NCBI RefSeq assembly: GCF_046348265.1
Contig: NZ_JAXMEO010000007.1
Strand: one strand, 5' to 3'
Source of the DNA: Pelomonas sp937871895
GTDB taxonomy: Bacteria > Pseudomonadota > Gammaproteobacteria > Burkholderiales > Burkholderiaceae_C
DNA length: 64,000 nt
Below, piece by piece: positions 1 through 8,551 of this stretch; position 1 is the first letter of the stretch, and each line of letters starts with the position of its first letter. The notes under the pieces were generated by a model. The model made no database searches and was not told where the DNA came from. It was given only the letters and a program-made list of their open reading frames with translations. The translations under genes were made by a program, and so were the position numbers.

Positions 1-62
1 AATGCGGTCCTGCGGGGCGGTGGCGTGCATGGGGCGGTGAGGGCTTCGAGGGCCCTTCTTGG

Positions 63-1532
63 TTAAAGGATCTTGCGGAGGCGCATCACGTCCGCGTAGT
101 AGCGGGCCGAGAGCTTGGGGGTGCGCACCTGGGTCTTGAAATCGCAATGCACGATGCCGAAGCGACGGGCGTAGCCGTCTTCCCACTCGTAGTTGTCGAT
201 GAAGGACCAGAGGAAATAGCCCTTCAGCGGCACGCCGTCGGCGATGGCGCGGTGGGCCTCGCGCAGGTAAGAGCGCAGGTAGTCGCGGCGGTGGGTGTCG
301 AGCACCTCGCCGTTGACGACGGGCTCGTCGTCGTAGCCGCAGCCGTTCTCGGTGATGTAGATCGCCTTGTGACCGTAGCACTCGGCCGAGAGCTTGGTGC
401 CCCAGTAGATGGACTGCGGTACCAGGCGCAGCCAGGGGCTGTCGGCATGCGGGTAGTTGGTCGGCGCGGGGAGGGCCTCGTAGGCAGCGCCGTTCTTGCC
501 GGCGCGCACGAAGGTGCCGCTGTAGATGTTGAGGCCGAGGAAGTCGGTCGGCAGGCTGATGAGGGCGAAGTCGCCCGGCTTCACCTCGGGCGCGTTGGCG
601 CCCACGCGCAGCAGGAAGTTGTCGGTGTACTTGCCGGCGTGGATGGCGCCCAGCACCTGGGCGTTGCGGTCGATGAACCAGGCCTTGGCGGCGGCGATGT
701 CGGCCGGCGTTTCGGTCACCGGCACGGGCACGCCGCAGTTGTCGGTCAGGCCCACGATGGCGCCCTTGCCGCCGTACTGGCGCACCGCGCGCACGCCGTG
801 GCCGTGGCACAGCAGTGCATGGTGATAGGTCTGGTTGACGACCTTGGGCGACTCCTTGCGGCCCGGCGCCTTGGTGCCGGTGCCATAGCCCAGCAGCGTG
901 AAGCAGACGATCTCGTTGAGCGTGATCCAGTGCTTCACGTCGGCAGCAAATTCCTTCACCACCGTGTCGGCGTAGCGGGCGAAGGCGTCCACGGTGAGGC
1001 GAGAGGTCCAGCCACCGCGGTCTTCCAGGGCCTGCGGCAGGTCCCAGTGGAAGAGCGTGACCCAGGGCTCGATGCCGTGCTTCTTCATGCTGGCGAAGAG
1101 GCGGCGGTAGAAGTCGATGCCCTTGGGATTCAGCTCGCCATCACCCTGCGGGTAGATGCGGGGCCAGGCGATGGACAGCCGGTAGGTCTTGATGCCCAGC
1201 GAGGCCATCAGCGCGAAGTCCTCGTCGAAGCGGTGGTAGTGGTCGCAGGCAACGTCAAGGGTGTCGCCGTTGTGGACCTTGCCGGGGATGCGCGAGAAGC
1301 GGTCCCAGACGGACTCGCCCTTGCCGTCCTCGAAAGCCGCGCCTTCGAGCTGTGCTGACGCGGCCGCCACGCCGAACACGAAGTCAGCCGGGAAGTGGCT
1401 GCCATAGCCCGCCGCAGCGGGAGCCAAGGCGGCGCGCTTCTTGTCGGCAGCAAAGGCCGCCGTGGGCGCGAGGGCGGGCAGCGAGGCCGCTGCGAGCAGC
1501 TGGCGACGGCGAGGGGAGCGGGGTGAAGTCAT
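63..1532 (-). CDS. GH1 beta-glucosidase, exported (Tat-type signal)
   Basis: Retaining GH1 enzyme predicted to release glucose from the non-reducing end of beta-glucosides such as cello- or xyloglucan-oligosaccharides. The catalytic acid/base is E207 in the WITLNE motif and the nucleophile is E395 in YITENG. The 489 residues are the usual 450 for GH1 plus a leader. The leader has RRRQLL followed by an Ala/Leu-rich stretch ending AFAA, which looks like a twin-arginine signal, so the enzyme probably works in the periplasm. The ATG is preceded by CAGGAA at a suitable distance. It lies downstream of a close GH1 paralogue that has no leader. Family is certain; substrate (glucoside, fucoside or galactoside) is inferred from context. 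Confidence 0.93.
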   Translation of the reverse strand: MTSPRSPRRRQLLAAASLPALAPTAAFAADKKRAALAPAAAGYGSHFPADFVFGVAAASAQLEGAAFEDGKGESVWDRFSRIPGKVHNGDTLDVACDHYHRFDEDFALMASLGIKTYRLSIAWPRIYPQGDGELNPKGIDFYRRLFASMKKHGIEPWVTLFHWDLPQALEDRGGWTSRLTVDAFARYADTVVKEFAADVKHWITLNEIVCFTLLGYGTGTKAPGRKESPKVVNQTYHHALLCHGHGVRAVRQYGGKGAIVGLTDNCGVPVPVTETPADIAAAKAWFIDRNAQVLGAIHAGKYTDNFLLRVGANAPEVKPGDFALISLPTDFLGLNIYSGTFVRAGKNGAAYEALPAPTNYPHADSPWLRLVPQSIYWGTKLSAECYGHKAIYITENGCGYDDEPVVNGEVLDTHRRDYLRSYLREAHRAIADGVPLKGYFLWSFIDNYEWEDGYARRFGIVHCDFKTQVRTPKLSARYYADVMRLRKIL

Positions 1533-1640
1533 CGATGAGTTCCTGGTGATGAGGCGCAGCGGGCAAGGGGCCCGCAGCAGCGCTAGGAGTCTGCGCGTTG
1601 CGCAGTCAGACGTTTGCCAGGGGTTTGCCCGAGGCGAGCC

Positions 1641-3008
1641 TCACAGAATCTTGCGCTCCTGCATCACGCGGCTGTAGTAGCGGGCCGAGAGCTTGGGGGT
1701 GCGCACCTGGGTCTTGAAGTCGCAGTGCACGATGCCGAAGCGTCGGGCGTAGCCGTCTTCCCACTCGTAGTTGTCGATGAAGGACCAGAGGAAGTAGCCG
1801 TCGATGGGCACGCCGTCGGAGATGGCGCGGTGCACTTCACGCAGGTGGTTGCGCACGTAGTCGCGGCGGTGCAGGTCGATGACCTCGCCGTTTTCAACGG
1901 GCTCAACGTCGTAGCCGCAGCCGTTCTCGGTGATGTAGATGGACTTGTGCTCGTAGAGCTCCTGGCACATGCGCGGGGCCCAGTAGATGGCCTGCGGGAT
2001 CATGTTCAGCCAGACGCTGTCGGCACGCGGGTAGTTGGCGGGCAGCTTCAGCGCCTCGTAGCCACGCGGGAAGGCCGCGCCCGACGCCGCGCGGATGTAG
2101 GTGGCGGTGTAGATGTTGAGGCCGAGGAAGTCGGTCGGCTGGCTGATGAGGTCGAAGTCGCCGGCCTCCCAGGCCGGGGCGTTGGCGCCCTCGCGCTGGA
2201 GGTAGTACTCGGAGTAGCCCTTGCCGTGGATGGCGCCGAGGATGTGCGCGTTCTTGTCGCTGAACCAGGCCTTGGCGGCGGCGATGTCGGCCGGCGTTTC
2301 GGTGACGGGCACGGCCACGTCGCAGTTGTCCGTCAGGCCGACGCGCGCGCCCGGGCCGCCGTGGGCACGCACCGCGGCCACACCATGGCCATGGCACAGC
2401 AGGGCCACGTGGTAGGTCTGGTTGACGACGGCGTCAGACTCCTTGCGGCCCGGGGCCTTGGTGCCCGTGCCGTAGCCCAGCACCGTGAAGCAGCGGATCT
2501 CGTTGAGCGTGATCCAGTTCTTCACCACGCCCGAGAAGGCCTTGACGATGGTGTCGGCGTAGATGCGGAAGGCATCGGCCGTGGCGCGGCTGGTCCAGCC
2601 GCCTTTCTCTTCGAGGGCCTGGGGCAGGTCCCAGTGGAACATCGTGACCCAGGGCGTGATGCCGTGCTTGGCCATGCTGGCGAAGAGGCGGTGATAGAAG
2701 TCGAGGCCGGCCTGGTTGAGCTGGTCGTCGCCCTTGGGGTAGATGCGCGGCCAGGCGATGGAGAGGCGGTAGTGCTTGACGCCCAGCGAGGCCATCAAGG
2801 CGAAGTCTTCGTCGAAGCGGTTGTAGTGGTCGCAGGCGACGTCGAGGTTGTCGCCGCCCACCACCTTGCCGGGGATGCGCGCGAAGTGGTCCCAGACCGA
2901 CTCGCCCTTGCCGTCGGCAAAGGCCGCACCTTCGATTTGGGCCGACGCGGCGGCCACCCCGAACACGAAGGTTTCGGGGAATTTGCTGGAGTAGGTAAAC
3001 GTTGTCAT
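1641..3008 (-). CDS. GH1 beta-glucosidase, cytoplasmic paralogue
   Basis: Second GH1 enzyme, strongly similar to its downstream neighbour throughout the barrel, with acid/base E170 (WITLNE) and nucleophile E361 (YITENG). At 455 residues it is a bare GH1 domain starting MTTFTYSSKFPETFVFG, with no signal peptide, so it should act in the cytoplasm on imported disaccharides. It starts 23 bases after the stop of the SGNH esterase gene and belongs to the same minus-strand run. The pair looks like a tandem duplication followed by gain or loss of an export signal. Substrate specificity cannot be read from sequence alone. Confidence 0.93.
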   Translation of the reverse strand: MTTFTYSSKFPETFVFGVAAASAQIEGAAFADGKGESVWDHFARIPGKVVGGDNLDVACDHYNRFDEDFALMASLGVKHYRLSIAWPRIYPKGDDQLNQAGLDFYHRLFASMAKHGITPWVTMFHWDLPQALEEKGGWTSRATADAFRIYADTIVKAFSGVVKNWITLNEIRCFTVLGYGTGTKAPGRKESDAVVNQTYHVALLCHGHGVAAVRAHGGPGARVGLTDNCDVAVPVTETPADIAAAKAWFSDKNAHILGAIHGKGYSEYYLQREGANAPAWEAGDFDLISQPTDFLGLNIYTATYIRAASGAAFPRGYEALKLPANYPRADSVWLNMIPQAIYWAPRMCQELYEHKSIYITENGCGYDVEPVENGEVIDLHRRDYVRNHLREVHRAISDGVPIDGYFLWSFIDNYEWEDGYARRFGIVHCDFKTQVRTPKLSARYYSRVMQERKIL

Positions 3009-3031
3009 TTTCTGGGTGACCGACAGGCGTC

Positions 3032-4351
3032 TTAGCGGTTCAGGTGGGGGAGGAGAGCTTCCGCCCAGAGGCGGTAGCCAGCTTCGCTCAGATGCAGGAG
3101 GTCGGGGAAGACGTCTCGGGAGAGGCTGCCATCCGGCCGCATCAGGCGGGCGTTGATGTTAAGCACTTCCACGGAATTTGCATCAGTGAGACCCGCAATC
3201 AAGGTGTTGATGGCCTCATTTCGGCGCCGCTGGTGGCTGTTGGGTAGCTCGTCGCGCGGAAAAATGCTCAAAACCAGGATGCGGGCGCCCGGCAGGCGCT
3301 GGCGCAGCTCCTGGACGATGGCGCGGATGCCGGCGGCCGTGACCTCGGGCTCGTCCTGGCGGTCGCCGGTGTTGTTGGTGCCGATGTGCAGGACCACGGT
3401 CTTGGGCGAGAGGCCGTCCACCTCGCCATGCTGAAGGCGCCACAGCACGTTCTCGGTCTTGTCGCCGCCAAAGCCCAGGGCCAGGCCGCCGCGCGGCACA
3501 AAAACCTCGTCCCAGACCTTGCTGCCGTCCTTCTCCCAGCCCTCGGTGATGGAGTCGCCGATGAAGACGAGGTCGATCTTCTCGCCCTTGGCCAGGCGCT
3601 CGCGCACCTCCGCGAGCTTGGCTTCGTGGCGCGGCATCCACCAGTCGAGTGACCAGACCTGGTTCAAGGGGCTGGGGGTGACGGCGACGGTGCGCGGGTC
3701 GGGGCAGGCGGCCGTGCCCTTGCCATCGCGCCGGAAGCGGATATTCGCCACCGCGACCTCGGCCGTGCCACTGCCCTCCAGCACAAAGGGCTGGGTGACG
3801 CGGCTGAAGTTGTCCTTGGGGCGCGCAAAGCAGCGCATCGAGAAGGCCAGGTGCTGCCAGCCCTGGCCTTGCAGCGCGCGCGAGGGCAGCACGTAGTTGA
3901 CCTTGCGGTAGCAGTCGGTGCCGCAGCCGATGGCGACGCTGAAGCCGCCTTTGCTGGCTTCGGTGACCTTGACGTCGAACTCCAGCGTGCCGTTGAGGAA
4001 AGGACGCAGGTCGGCCGTGCCCTTGGGGTGGGTGGACTCCAGGCGCAGAGCGGCGTACCAGGCTTGTTGCCAGCGCAGAGTGATGGCATCGCCGTCTTTG
4101 TCCTTGGTGCTGCGCTCGGCCTCGACGCGACTGTCGGGCACCCTGGCCTGGTCGGGCTTGGGCACGGTCACCGGCTCGTCGCGCAGCTCGATCTTGGATT
4201 CAAAGTCAGCGACCACGAAGCGCAGCCCCGCGCCGCCTTGCTGCCCCATCCAGTCGAGCGGCTTGGGCGTGGCGAGATTCAAGTTCAGGTTCAGGGCGCT
4301 GCAGGGCGCCACGCTCAATGCCAGCAGCAGGGGCAGGACACGGCGGCTCAT
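3032..4351 (-). CDS. SGNH/GDSL acetylesterase with ExoP-like carbohydrate-binding domain
   Basis: Two-part exported esterase. Residues 1-19 form a signal peptide (LPLLLALSVAPCSA). Residues ~40-210 form a beta-rich domain resembling the galactose-binding-like ExoP domain found at the end of GH3 exo-glucanases (CGTDCY and WQHLAFSMRCF segments). Residues ~258-439 are an SGNH hydrolase of PAF-acetylhydrolase type, with serine S267 in GDSIT, Gly block FGGDKTENVLW, Asn block GTNN and a terminal D-x-x-H (DLLH). Likely removes acetyl groups from acetylated hemicellulose oligosaccharides. The open frame runs further upstream, but the ATG at 4351 overlaps the stop of the preceding fucosidase gene (ATGA) and is followed by a clean signal peptide, so this start was chosen. 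Confidence 0.85.
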   Translation of the reverse strand: MSRRVLPLLLALSVAPCSALNLNLNLATPKPLDWMGQQGGAGLRFVVADFESKIELRDEPVTVPKPDQARVPDSRVEAERSTKDKDGDAITLRWQQAWYAALRLESTHPKGTADLRPFLNGTLEFDVKVTEASKGGFSVAIGCGTDCYRKVNYVLPSRALQGQGWQHLAFSMRCFARPKDNFSRVTQPFVLEGSGTAEVAVANIRFRRDGKGTAACPDPRTVAVTPSPLNQVWSLDWWMPRHEAKLAEVRERLAKGEKIDLVFIGDSITEGWEKDGSKVWDEVFVPRGGLALGFGGDKTENVLWRLQHGEVDGLSPKTVVLHIGTNNTGDRQDEPEVTAAGIRAIVQELRQRLPGARILVLSIFPRDELPNSHQRRRNEAINTLIAGLTDANSVEVLNINARLMRPDGSLSRDVFPDLLHLSEAGYRLWAEALLPHLNR

Positions 4352-6780
4352 CGGGGGGACTCCAGGGTGGACGACAAACGCCGACTCTGCCCGGCCGCGA
4401 GCGGAACCACCACAGCACGATCCCGGTATCGGACCCGCAATGGCTGGGTCACGGTCGCGTGCAGTTGCACTTGGGTCAGGCGGCCGTCCTGCCAGGCCAG
4501 GTCCACGATGACGCCGCCGTGCGCTCGCAACCCCCGCACGCTGCCCGTGCTCCAGGCGCTGGGCAGGGCGGGCAGGAGCAGCAGCTCGCCGTCGTGCGAC
4601 TGCAGCAGCATCTCGGCCACGGCGGCCGTGTAGCCAAAGTTGCCGTCGATCTGGAAGGGCGGGTGGGCGTCGAAGAGATTGGGGTAGGTGCCGCCGTGGT
4701 TGTTGGCCTCGGACCCGGACCCGGCTGGCTGCGCCGCGCCGGGCCGCCCCAAGCAAGCAGCCGTCCCCTCGGGGGACGGTGGGCCGCAGGGCGGCCCACC
4801 AGGGGCTGCAGTTTCAGAAGCGCGGGCGCCGGGGGTGGCCAGCAAGCCGCGCAGCATGCGGTAGGCACGGCCGCCGTCCTGCAGCCGGGCCCAGAGGGCC
4901 ATCTTCCAGGCCATGCTCCAGCCGGTGCCGGCATCGCCGCGGGCTTCCAGGCTCCGGCGTGCGGCGGCAGCCAGCTCGGGCGTGCGCGTGGGCGAGATCT
5001 GCCGGCCGGGGTAGACGGCAAACAGGTGCGAGACGTGGCGGTGGGTGTCCTGCGGGGTGTCGAGCACCGGGTCGTCGGTCTTTTCGTTCAGCCATTCCAG
5101 CAACTGCCCCCAGCGGCCAATGCGCGGGCCGGCCAGGCGATCGCGCAAGCCAAGCACGGTGCGCTCGCAAGTCTTGTCGCCCAGCACCTGGGCCGCGCGC
5201 GCCGTGGCGTCGAACAGCTCCCACAGGATCTGCTGGTCGTAGCTGACGCCATCCTCCACGGGGCCGTGCTCGGGCGACCAACCGCCCGGGGCGATCAGTC
5301 GTCCATCGGGCAGGGGACGCAATTGGTCTTCCCAGAACTGCGCAGCCTCCTTCAGCACCGGGTAGGCCGTGTCGCGCAGGAAGCGGCGGTCCTGCGTGAA
5401 GGCGTAGTGCTCCCAGAAGTGCAGCGCGTACCAGGCGTTGCCCGTCTTGTTCCAGAGGTAGCCCATGGCCCCGAAGGGGTTGGACTCGGTGCGCACCGTC
5501 CAGCCGCGCGCGGGCTTGCCGGTGGGGGAGAGGAAGGTCTCGAAGGGCGGTTGGAAGGCGTTGTCCCAGGGCGCAATCTCGGCCGGACGCGGGGCACCGC
5601 TTTGCGCCAGCGCAGCCCGCTCTGCCACCACGCGGCGCCACTCGGGCGCGAGGCTTTGCACGAAGCGGTGGAAGGGCCGCGCGAGCTCGGCCAGGTGGCT
5701 CACCTCGGCCGGCCAGTAGTTCATCTGGACGTTGATGTTGGTGTGATAGTCCGCGTTCCAGGGCGGGGTCTTGCTCTGGTTCCAGAGGCCTTGCAAGTTG
5801 GCTGGCAACGCGTTGCGCGAGCTGGCGATCAGCAGGTAGCGGCCGAACTGGAAGTGCAGCGCTTCGAGCTCGGGGTCGGCACCGTCGCGGGTGTAGGTGG
5901 CCAGGCGCTCGTCAGTGGGCAGAGCGCGGCGGTCAGGGCTGCTGCTGCCGAGGTCGATGGACAGGCGCTGGAACAGGGCCTGGTAGTCCTTGAGGTGCTG
6001 GGGCCAAAGCTGCTGGGGCCGCTGTGCGCCCGCGTCCACTTGCCGGGCCACGCGCAGCAGCGGGTCGTCCTTGCTGCGGAAGGCCTGGGCCGCGTCGGCG
6101 ACGTAGTTGGTGCCTGCACCGAGCAGCAACGTGAGGCTGTCGCAGCCTTCAAACGCTAGCGCATCGCCCGCCGCCCTGAGGCTGCAGCCCTGGGGCAGCA
6201 CGCGCAGCTGGGCGGCGTAGCGCAGCGCCGGTGTCTCGGGCCGAGGCTGGGGCAGGGCGCCGACGGCCGTGATGCGATCGCCCTGCGCGGTGAGGCGCGC
6301 GCCGTGAGCATCGGCGAGGCGTAGGCGGCCGCTGTACTGGCCGGGGCGGCTGGCCGAGAGGCGCAGCACGATCAGCTCGGCCGGGTGGCTGGCAAAAGCC
6401 TCGCGCTCGAAGCGGGTCTCGCCCACTTGGTAGCTCACGACGTGGCGCGCTTCGTCGAGGCGCAGCTCGCGGCGGTAGGCGCTGAAGCCTTCTTGCCCGT
6501 CGAGCTCAATCAGCACGTCGCCAAACGGCTGGTAGGCGCCCATGACCTCGCGGTCGCCGGCCCAGAGCGTGATGTCGTTGAACTGCACCCGCTCGCGCGC
6601 CACCTGGCCAAACAGCATGGCCCCGATGCGGCCATTGCCGATGGGCAGGGCCTCGCGCTCCCAACCGGCGTCGGTCAGCGGTGCGGGCTGCGCGTAGTGC
6701 AGGCGCAGGTCACCCGCCGCCAGGCAAGGCGTTGCCGCCCACCCGACTGCGGCGAGCACGAAGGCACAGACGCGGTTCAC
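4348..6780 (-). CDS. GH95 alpha-L-fucosidase
   Basis: Inverting GH95 enzyme (810 aa, family size about 750-800) expected to remove terminal alpha-1,2-L-fucose, for example from fucosylated xyloglucan side chains. An N-terminal signal peptide ends near LAAG. Family landmarks: TNINVQMNYW with the two Asn (N348, N350) that activate the base, the presumed general acid E504 in WSPEHGP, and the base D712 in HPPFQIDGNFG. The start is a GTG at 6780, chosen because the signal peptide begins there and the upstream gene stops only 5 bases earlier. The coding region contains a foreign-looking insert of about 40 residues (~652-692, rich in Pro, Gly and Ala) encoded by a palindromic repeat, just before the conserved HGGTYPNLFDAHPP motif. 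Activity therefore needs testing. Confidence 0.9.
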   Translation of the reverse strand: MNRVCAFVLAAVGWAATPCLAAGDLRLHYAQPAPLTDAGWEREALPIGNGRIGAMLFGQVARERVQFNDITLWAGDREVMGAYQPFGDVLIELDGQEGFSAYRRELRLDEARHVVSYQVGETRFEREAFASHPAELIVLRLSASRPGQYSGRLRLADAHGARLTAQGDRITAVGALPQPRPETPALRYAAQLRVLPQGCSLRAAGDALAFEGCDSLTLLLGAGTNYVADAAQAFRSKDDPLLRVARQVDAGAQRPQQLWPQHLKDYQALFQRLSIDLGSSSPDRRALPTDERLATYTRDGADPELEALHFQFGRYLLIASSRNALPANLQGLWNQSKTPPWNADYHTNINVQMNYWPAEVSHLAELARPFHRFVQSLAPEWRRVVAERAALAQSGAPRPAEIAPWDNAFQPPFETFLSPTGKPARGWTVRTESNPFGAMGYLWNKTGNAWYALHFWEHYAFTQDRRFLRDTAYPVLKEAAQFWEDQLRPLPDGRLIAPGGWSPEHGPVEDGVSYDQQILWELFDATARAAQVLGDKTCERTVLGLRDRLAGPRIGRWGQLLEWLNEKTDDPVLDTPQDTHRHVSHLFAVYPGRQISPTRTPELAAAARRSLEARGDAGTGWSMAWKMALWARLQDGGRAYRMLRGLLATPGARASETAAPGGPPCGPPSPEGTAACLGRPGAAQPAGSGSEANNHGGTYPNLFDAHPPFQIDGNFGYTAAVAEMLLQSHDGELLLLPALPSAWSTGSVRGLRAHGGVIVDLAWQDGRLTQVQLHATVTQPLRVRYRDRAVVVPLAAGQSRRLSSTLESPR
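4741..4800. repeat. Palindromic repeat inserted in frame in the GH95 gene
   Basis: Contains a perfect 8-bp stem with a 3-base loop (4761-4768 / 4772-4779) directly followed by a perfect 10-bp stem with a 3-base loop (4778-4787 / 4791-4800). The 9-mer at 4741-4749 is also complementary to 4789-4797, allowing alternative pairing. Layout and composition resemble short GC-rich intergenic palindromic repeats common in Burkholderiales genomes. Here the repeat sits inside a coding region and is translated as part of a Pro/Gly/Ala-rich insert. Confidence 0.7.
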
Positions 6781-6785
6781 GACAA

Positions 6786-8441
6786 CTACTTCGGCAGTCG
6801 GCCCATCGTGACCTTGAGCACCAGCGGCTCGTCCATCAGGTTGAGGCCCCAGTCCACCTGGTCGCCGTTCCAGACGCGTTCCATCTCCCAGCGGCCATCG
6901 GGCAGGAAGCGGCCTTGCTCCACGCGCAATTGCATGCCGGCGAGTCCCTCGCGCGGCTTGAGGCGCACGCGAGTGTTCTGACCGATCACGAGGAATTGGT
7001 CGGGTGCGATCTCGGCGATGGCGACGCCGCCGCGCGGCTGGTCGTTGTGCGGGCGCTTGTCGAGGCCGGTCCAGCTCTCTTCGCCAAACATCCACTGGCG
7101 GTAGCTCAGCTCGGCCACCCAGTCGCCCATCTCGATCTTCTGCAGCGCGCGGTCGTCGGGCTCGGCGGCGCCCCAGGTCTTGCCGGCAAAGGCCCAGGCG
7201 GCCCATTGGCGCTGGATGGGCGCGAAGACCTTGAACACCTTGCCGAAGGGCGCCACCATGCTGGCATCGGTGGCCTGCGAGCCGAGCGGGTAGTTGTAGT
7301 ACGGGAAGTAGTCGAGCCCAAAGGGCGTGACGCCGATGGAGCCGGCGCCGAGCACCGCATAGAGGTAGCGCGCGTACTGCGCACCATTGCCGATCTCGGG
7401 CACCCACAGCGCGTTGTCGGCGCGCTTGTAGAGCCGAATGTTGGCCGCCACCTGCTTGGACTCGGCGTTGTAGATGTCGGGCGCGGCGATGTCGATCGTC
7501 GGCGCGGCGGCCTTGTAGATGTCGATCACGTCGTAGTGCGGGCCACCGCTGGCGAAGTTGTTCTTCCAGGGCGCGAGCGGCTCGATGGGGTTGCGCAGGG
7601 CGTCGTTGACGTACATGGGCAGGTCGTAGACGGCACGGCCGGCCTTGGCCACTTGCTCGATGTAGCTGGCGATGGCCCAGGTGTGGAAGTACTCGTCGGC
7701 GTAGTCGCCATAGACGGCCTTCCAGTTGCCAGTCGCAGCACCCGGCACAGGCGCCTTTTGGCGCGCCAGCACAGCGGCCGGCACAGGCTGCTCGAAGGCG
7801 GCCTGCGCACGGGCGCCGAAGTCACGCACGAAGCCATAGGTGCCGACCTCGTTCTCGACCTGCACCATCAGCACCGTGTGCTTGTCGCCGTCGATCTTCT
7901 TGAGGTGCTTCATCAACTCGACGAAGGCGCGGCGGTCGGACTTGAGCGTCTCCTCGCCAAAGGGGCTGAGGCAGTAGGTGGGCTTGCCGTCCTTGTCGAG
8001 CATGGGCGGGAAGCGCTTGGGGTTCAGCCGCACCCAGGCCGGCGTGTAGGACGGGCCGGTGTTCTTCCAGGTGCCGAACCAGAGGAGCACAACGCGCTTG
8101 TTCTGCTCGCGCGCTTCGCGCAGCAGCACGTCGAGGAAGCTGAAATCGAAGCGGCCCTCTTCGGGCTCAATCTGTTCCCACGCGACGGGCATCAACACGG
8201 TGTTGGCATGCGCGTCCTTCAGCGCCGACCACACCTGCGGCAGCGCGCGCGGGTAGTTGCTGGAGTTGTGCGCCTGGCCGCCGAGGATCAGGAAGGGCTT
8301 GCCGTCCACCAGCAGGGCATGGCGGCCGTCTTTGGCGATGAGGCGCGGCGGCTCGGCGCTGCTGTGGGCAGTCAGGCCGGTCAGCAATAGCGCGACGACA
8401 GCGCGCCAGAGGGCGCGCAGCAGGGCAGTGTGCATGGGCAT
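6786..8441 (-). CDS. GH35-type beta-galactosidase (DUF5597-like C-terminus)
   Basis: Exported beta-galactosidase of 551 aa. A signal peptide (LLRALWRAVVALLLTGLTAHSSA) precedes a (beta/alpha)8 barrel with acid/base E198 in VQVENEVG and a probable nucleophile E349 in LWVPEIG. The end of the protein (PREGLAGMQLRVEQGRFLPDGRWEMERVWNGDQVDWG) matches the C-terminal domain of bacterial DUF5597-type GH35 proteins. Likely removes terminal beta-galactose from galactosylated xyloglucan or galactan fragments. Five bases separate its stop from the GTG of the fucosidase gene, so the two are almost certainly co-transcribed. A second in-frame ATG lies 6 bases downstream (MHTALL). Confidence 0.88.
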   Translation of the reverse strand: MPMHTALLRALWRAVVALLLTGLTAHSSAEPPRLIAKDGRHALLVDGKPFLILGGQAHNSSNYPRALPQVWSALKDAHANTVLMPVAWEQIEPEEGRFDFSFLDVLLREAREQNKRVVLLWFGTWKNTGPSYTPAWVRLNPKRFPPMLDKDGKPTYCLSPFGEETLKSDRRAFVELMKHLKKIDGDKHTVLMVQVENEVGTYGFVRDFGARAQAAFEQPVPAAVLARQKAPVPGAATGNWKAVYGDYADEYFHTWAIASYIEQVAKAGRAVYDLPMYVNDALRNPIEPLAPWKNNFASGGPHYDVIDIYKAAAPTIDIAAPDIYNAESKQVAANIRLYKRADNALWVPEIGNGAQYARYLYAVLGAGSIGVTPFGLDYFPYYNYPLGSQATDASMVAPFGKVFKVFAPIQRQWAAWAFAGKTWGAAEPDDRALQKIEMGDWVAELSYRQWMFGEESWTGLDKRPHNDQPRGGVAIAEIAPDQFLVIGQNTRVRLKPREGLAGMQLRVEQGRFLPDGRWEMERVWNGDQVDWGLNLMDEPLVLKVTMGRLPK

Positions 8442-8464
8442 CGTGAAGCAATCAGGGGCAACGA

Positions 8465-8543
8465 GCTTACGGCCGCGAGAGGCGGCCGTAAGCAGGGGGA
8501 ACGTGAACCCTCGGCGGGCGGCTCAACGCCACCCGCCGAGGGT
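8465..8543 (-). terminator. Two strong hairpins after the TonB receptor gene
   Basis: Two perfect 12-bp stems lie in the 110-base gap after the receptor stop codon: 8532-8543 / 8507-8518 (13-base loop) and 8482-8493 / 8465-8476 (5-base loop). Neither is followed by a clear U-run, so they may act as attenuators or mRNA 3'-end stabilisers rather than full terminators. This would let the receptor be expressed above the downstream GH35-GH95-esterase-GH1 genes. Confidence 0.6.
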
Positions 8544-8551
8544 GCGCGGGC

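Noticed and set aside
1..62. Left-edge sequence before the GH1 stop
   Set aside because: Only 62 GC-rich bases with no start, stop or hairpin that can be assigned to a feature.
4352..4756. N-terminal extension of the SGNH esterase frame
   Set aside because: The extra residues translate the GH95 gene in another frame, are Arg/Pro-rich, and precede a proper signal peptide start that overlaps the GH95 stop codon.
6781..7407. N-terminal extension of the GH95 frame
   Set aside because: It runs through the GH35 gene in another frame and has no GH95 similarity; the GTG at 6780 begins a signal peptide.
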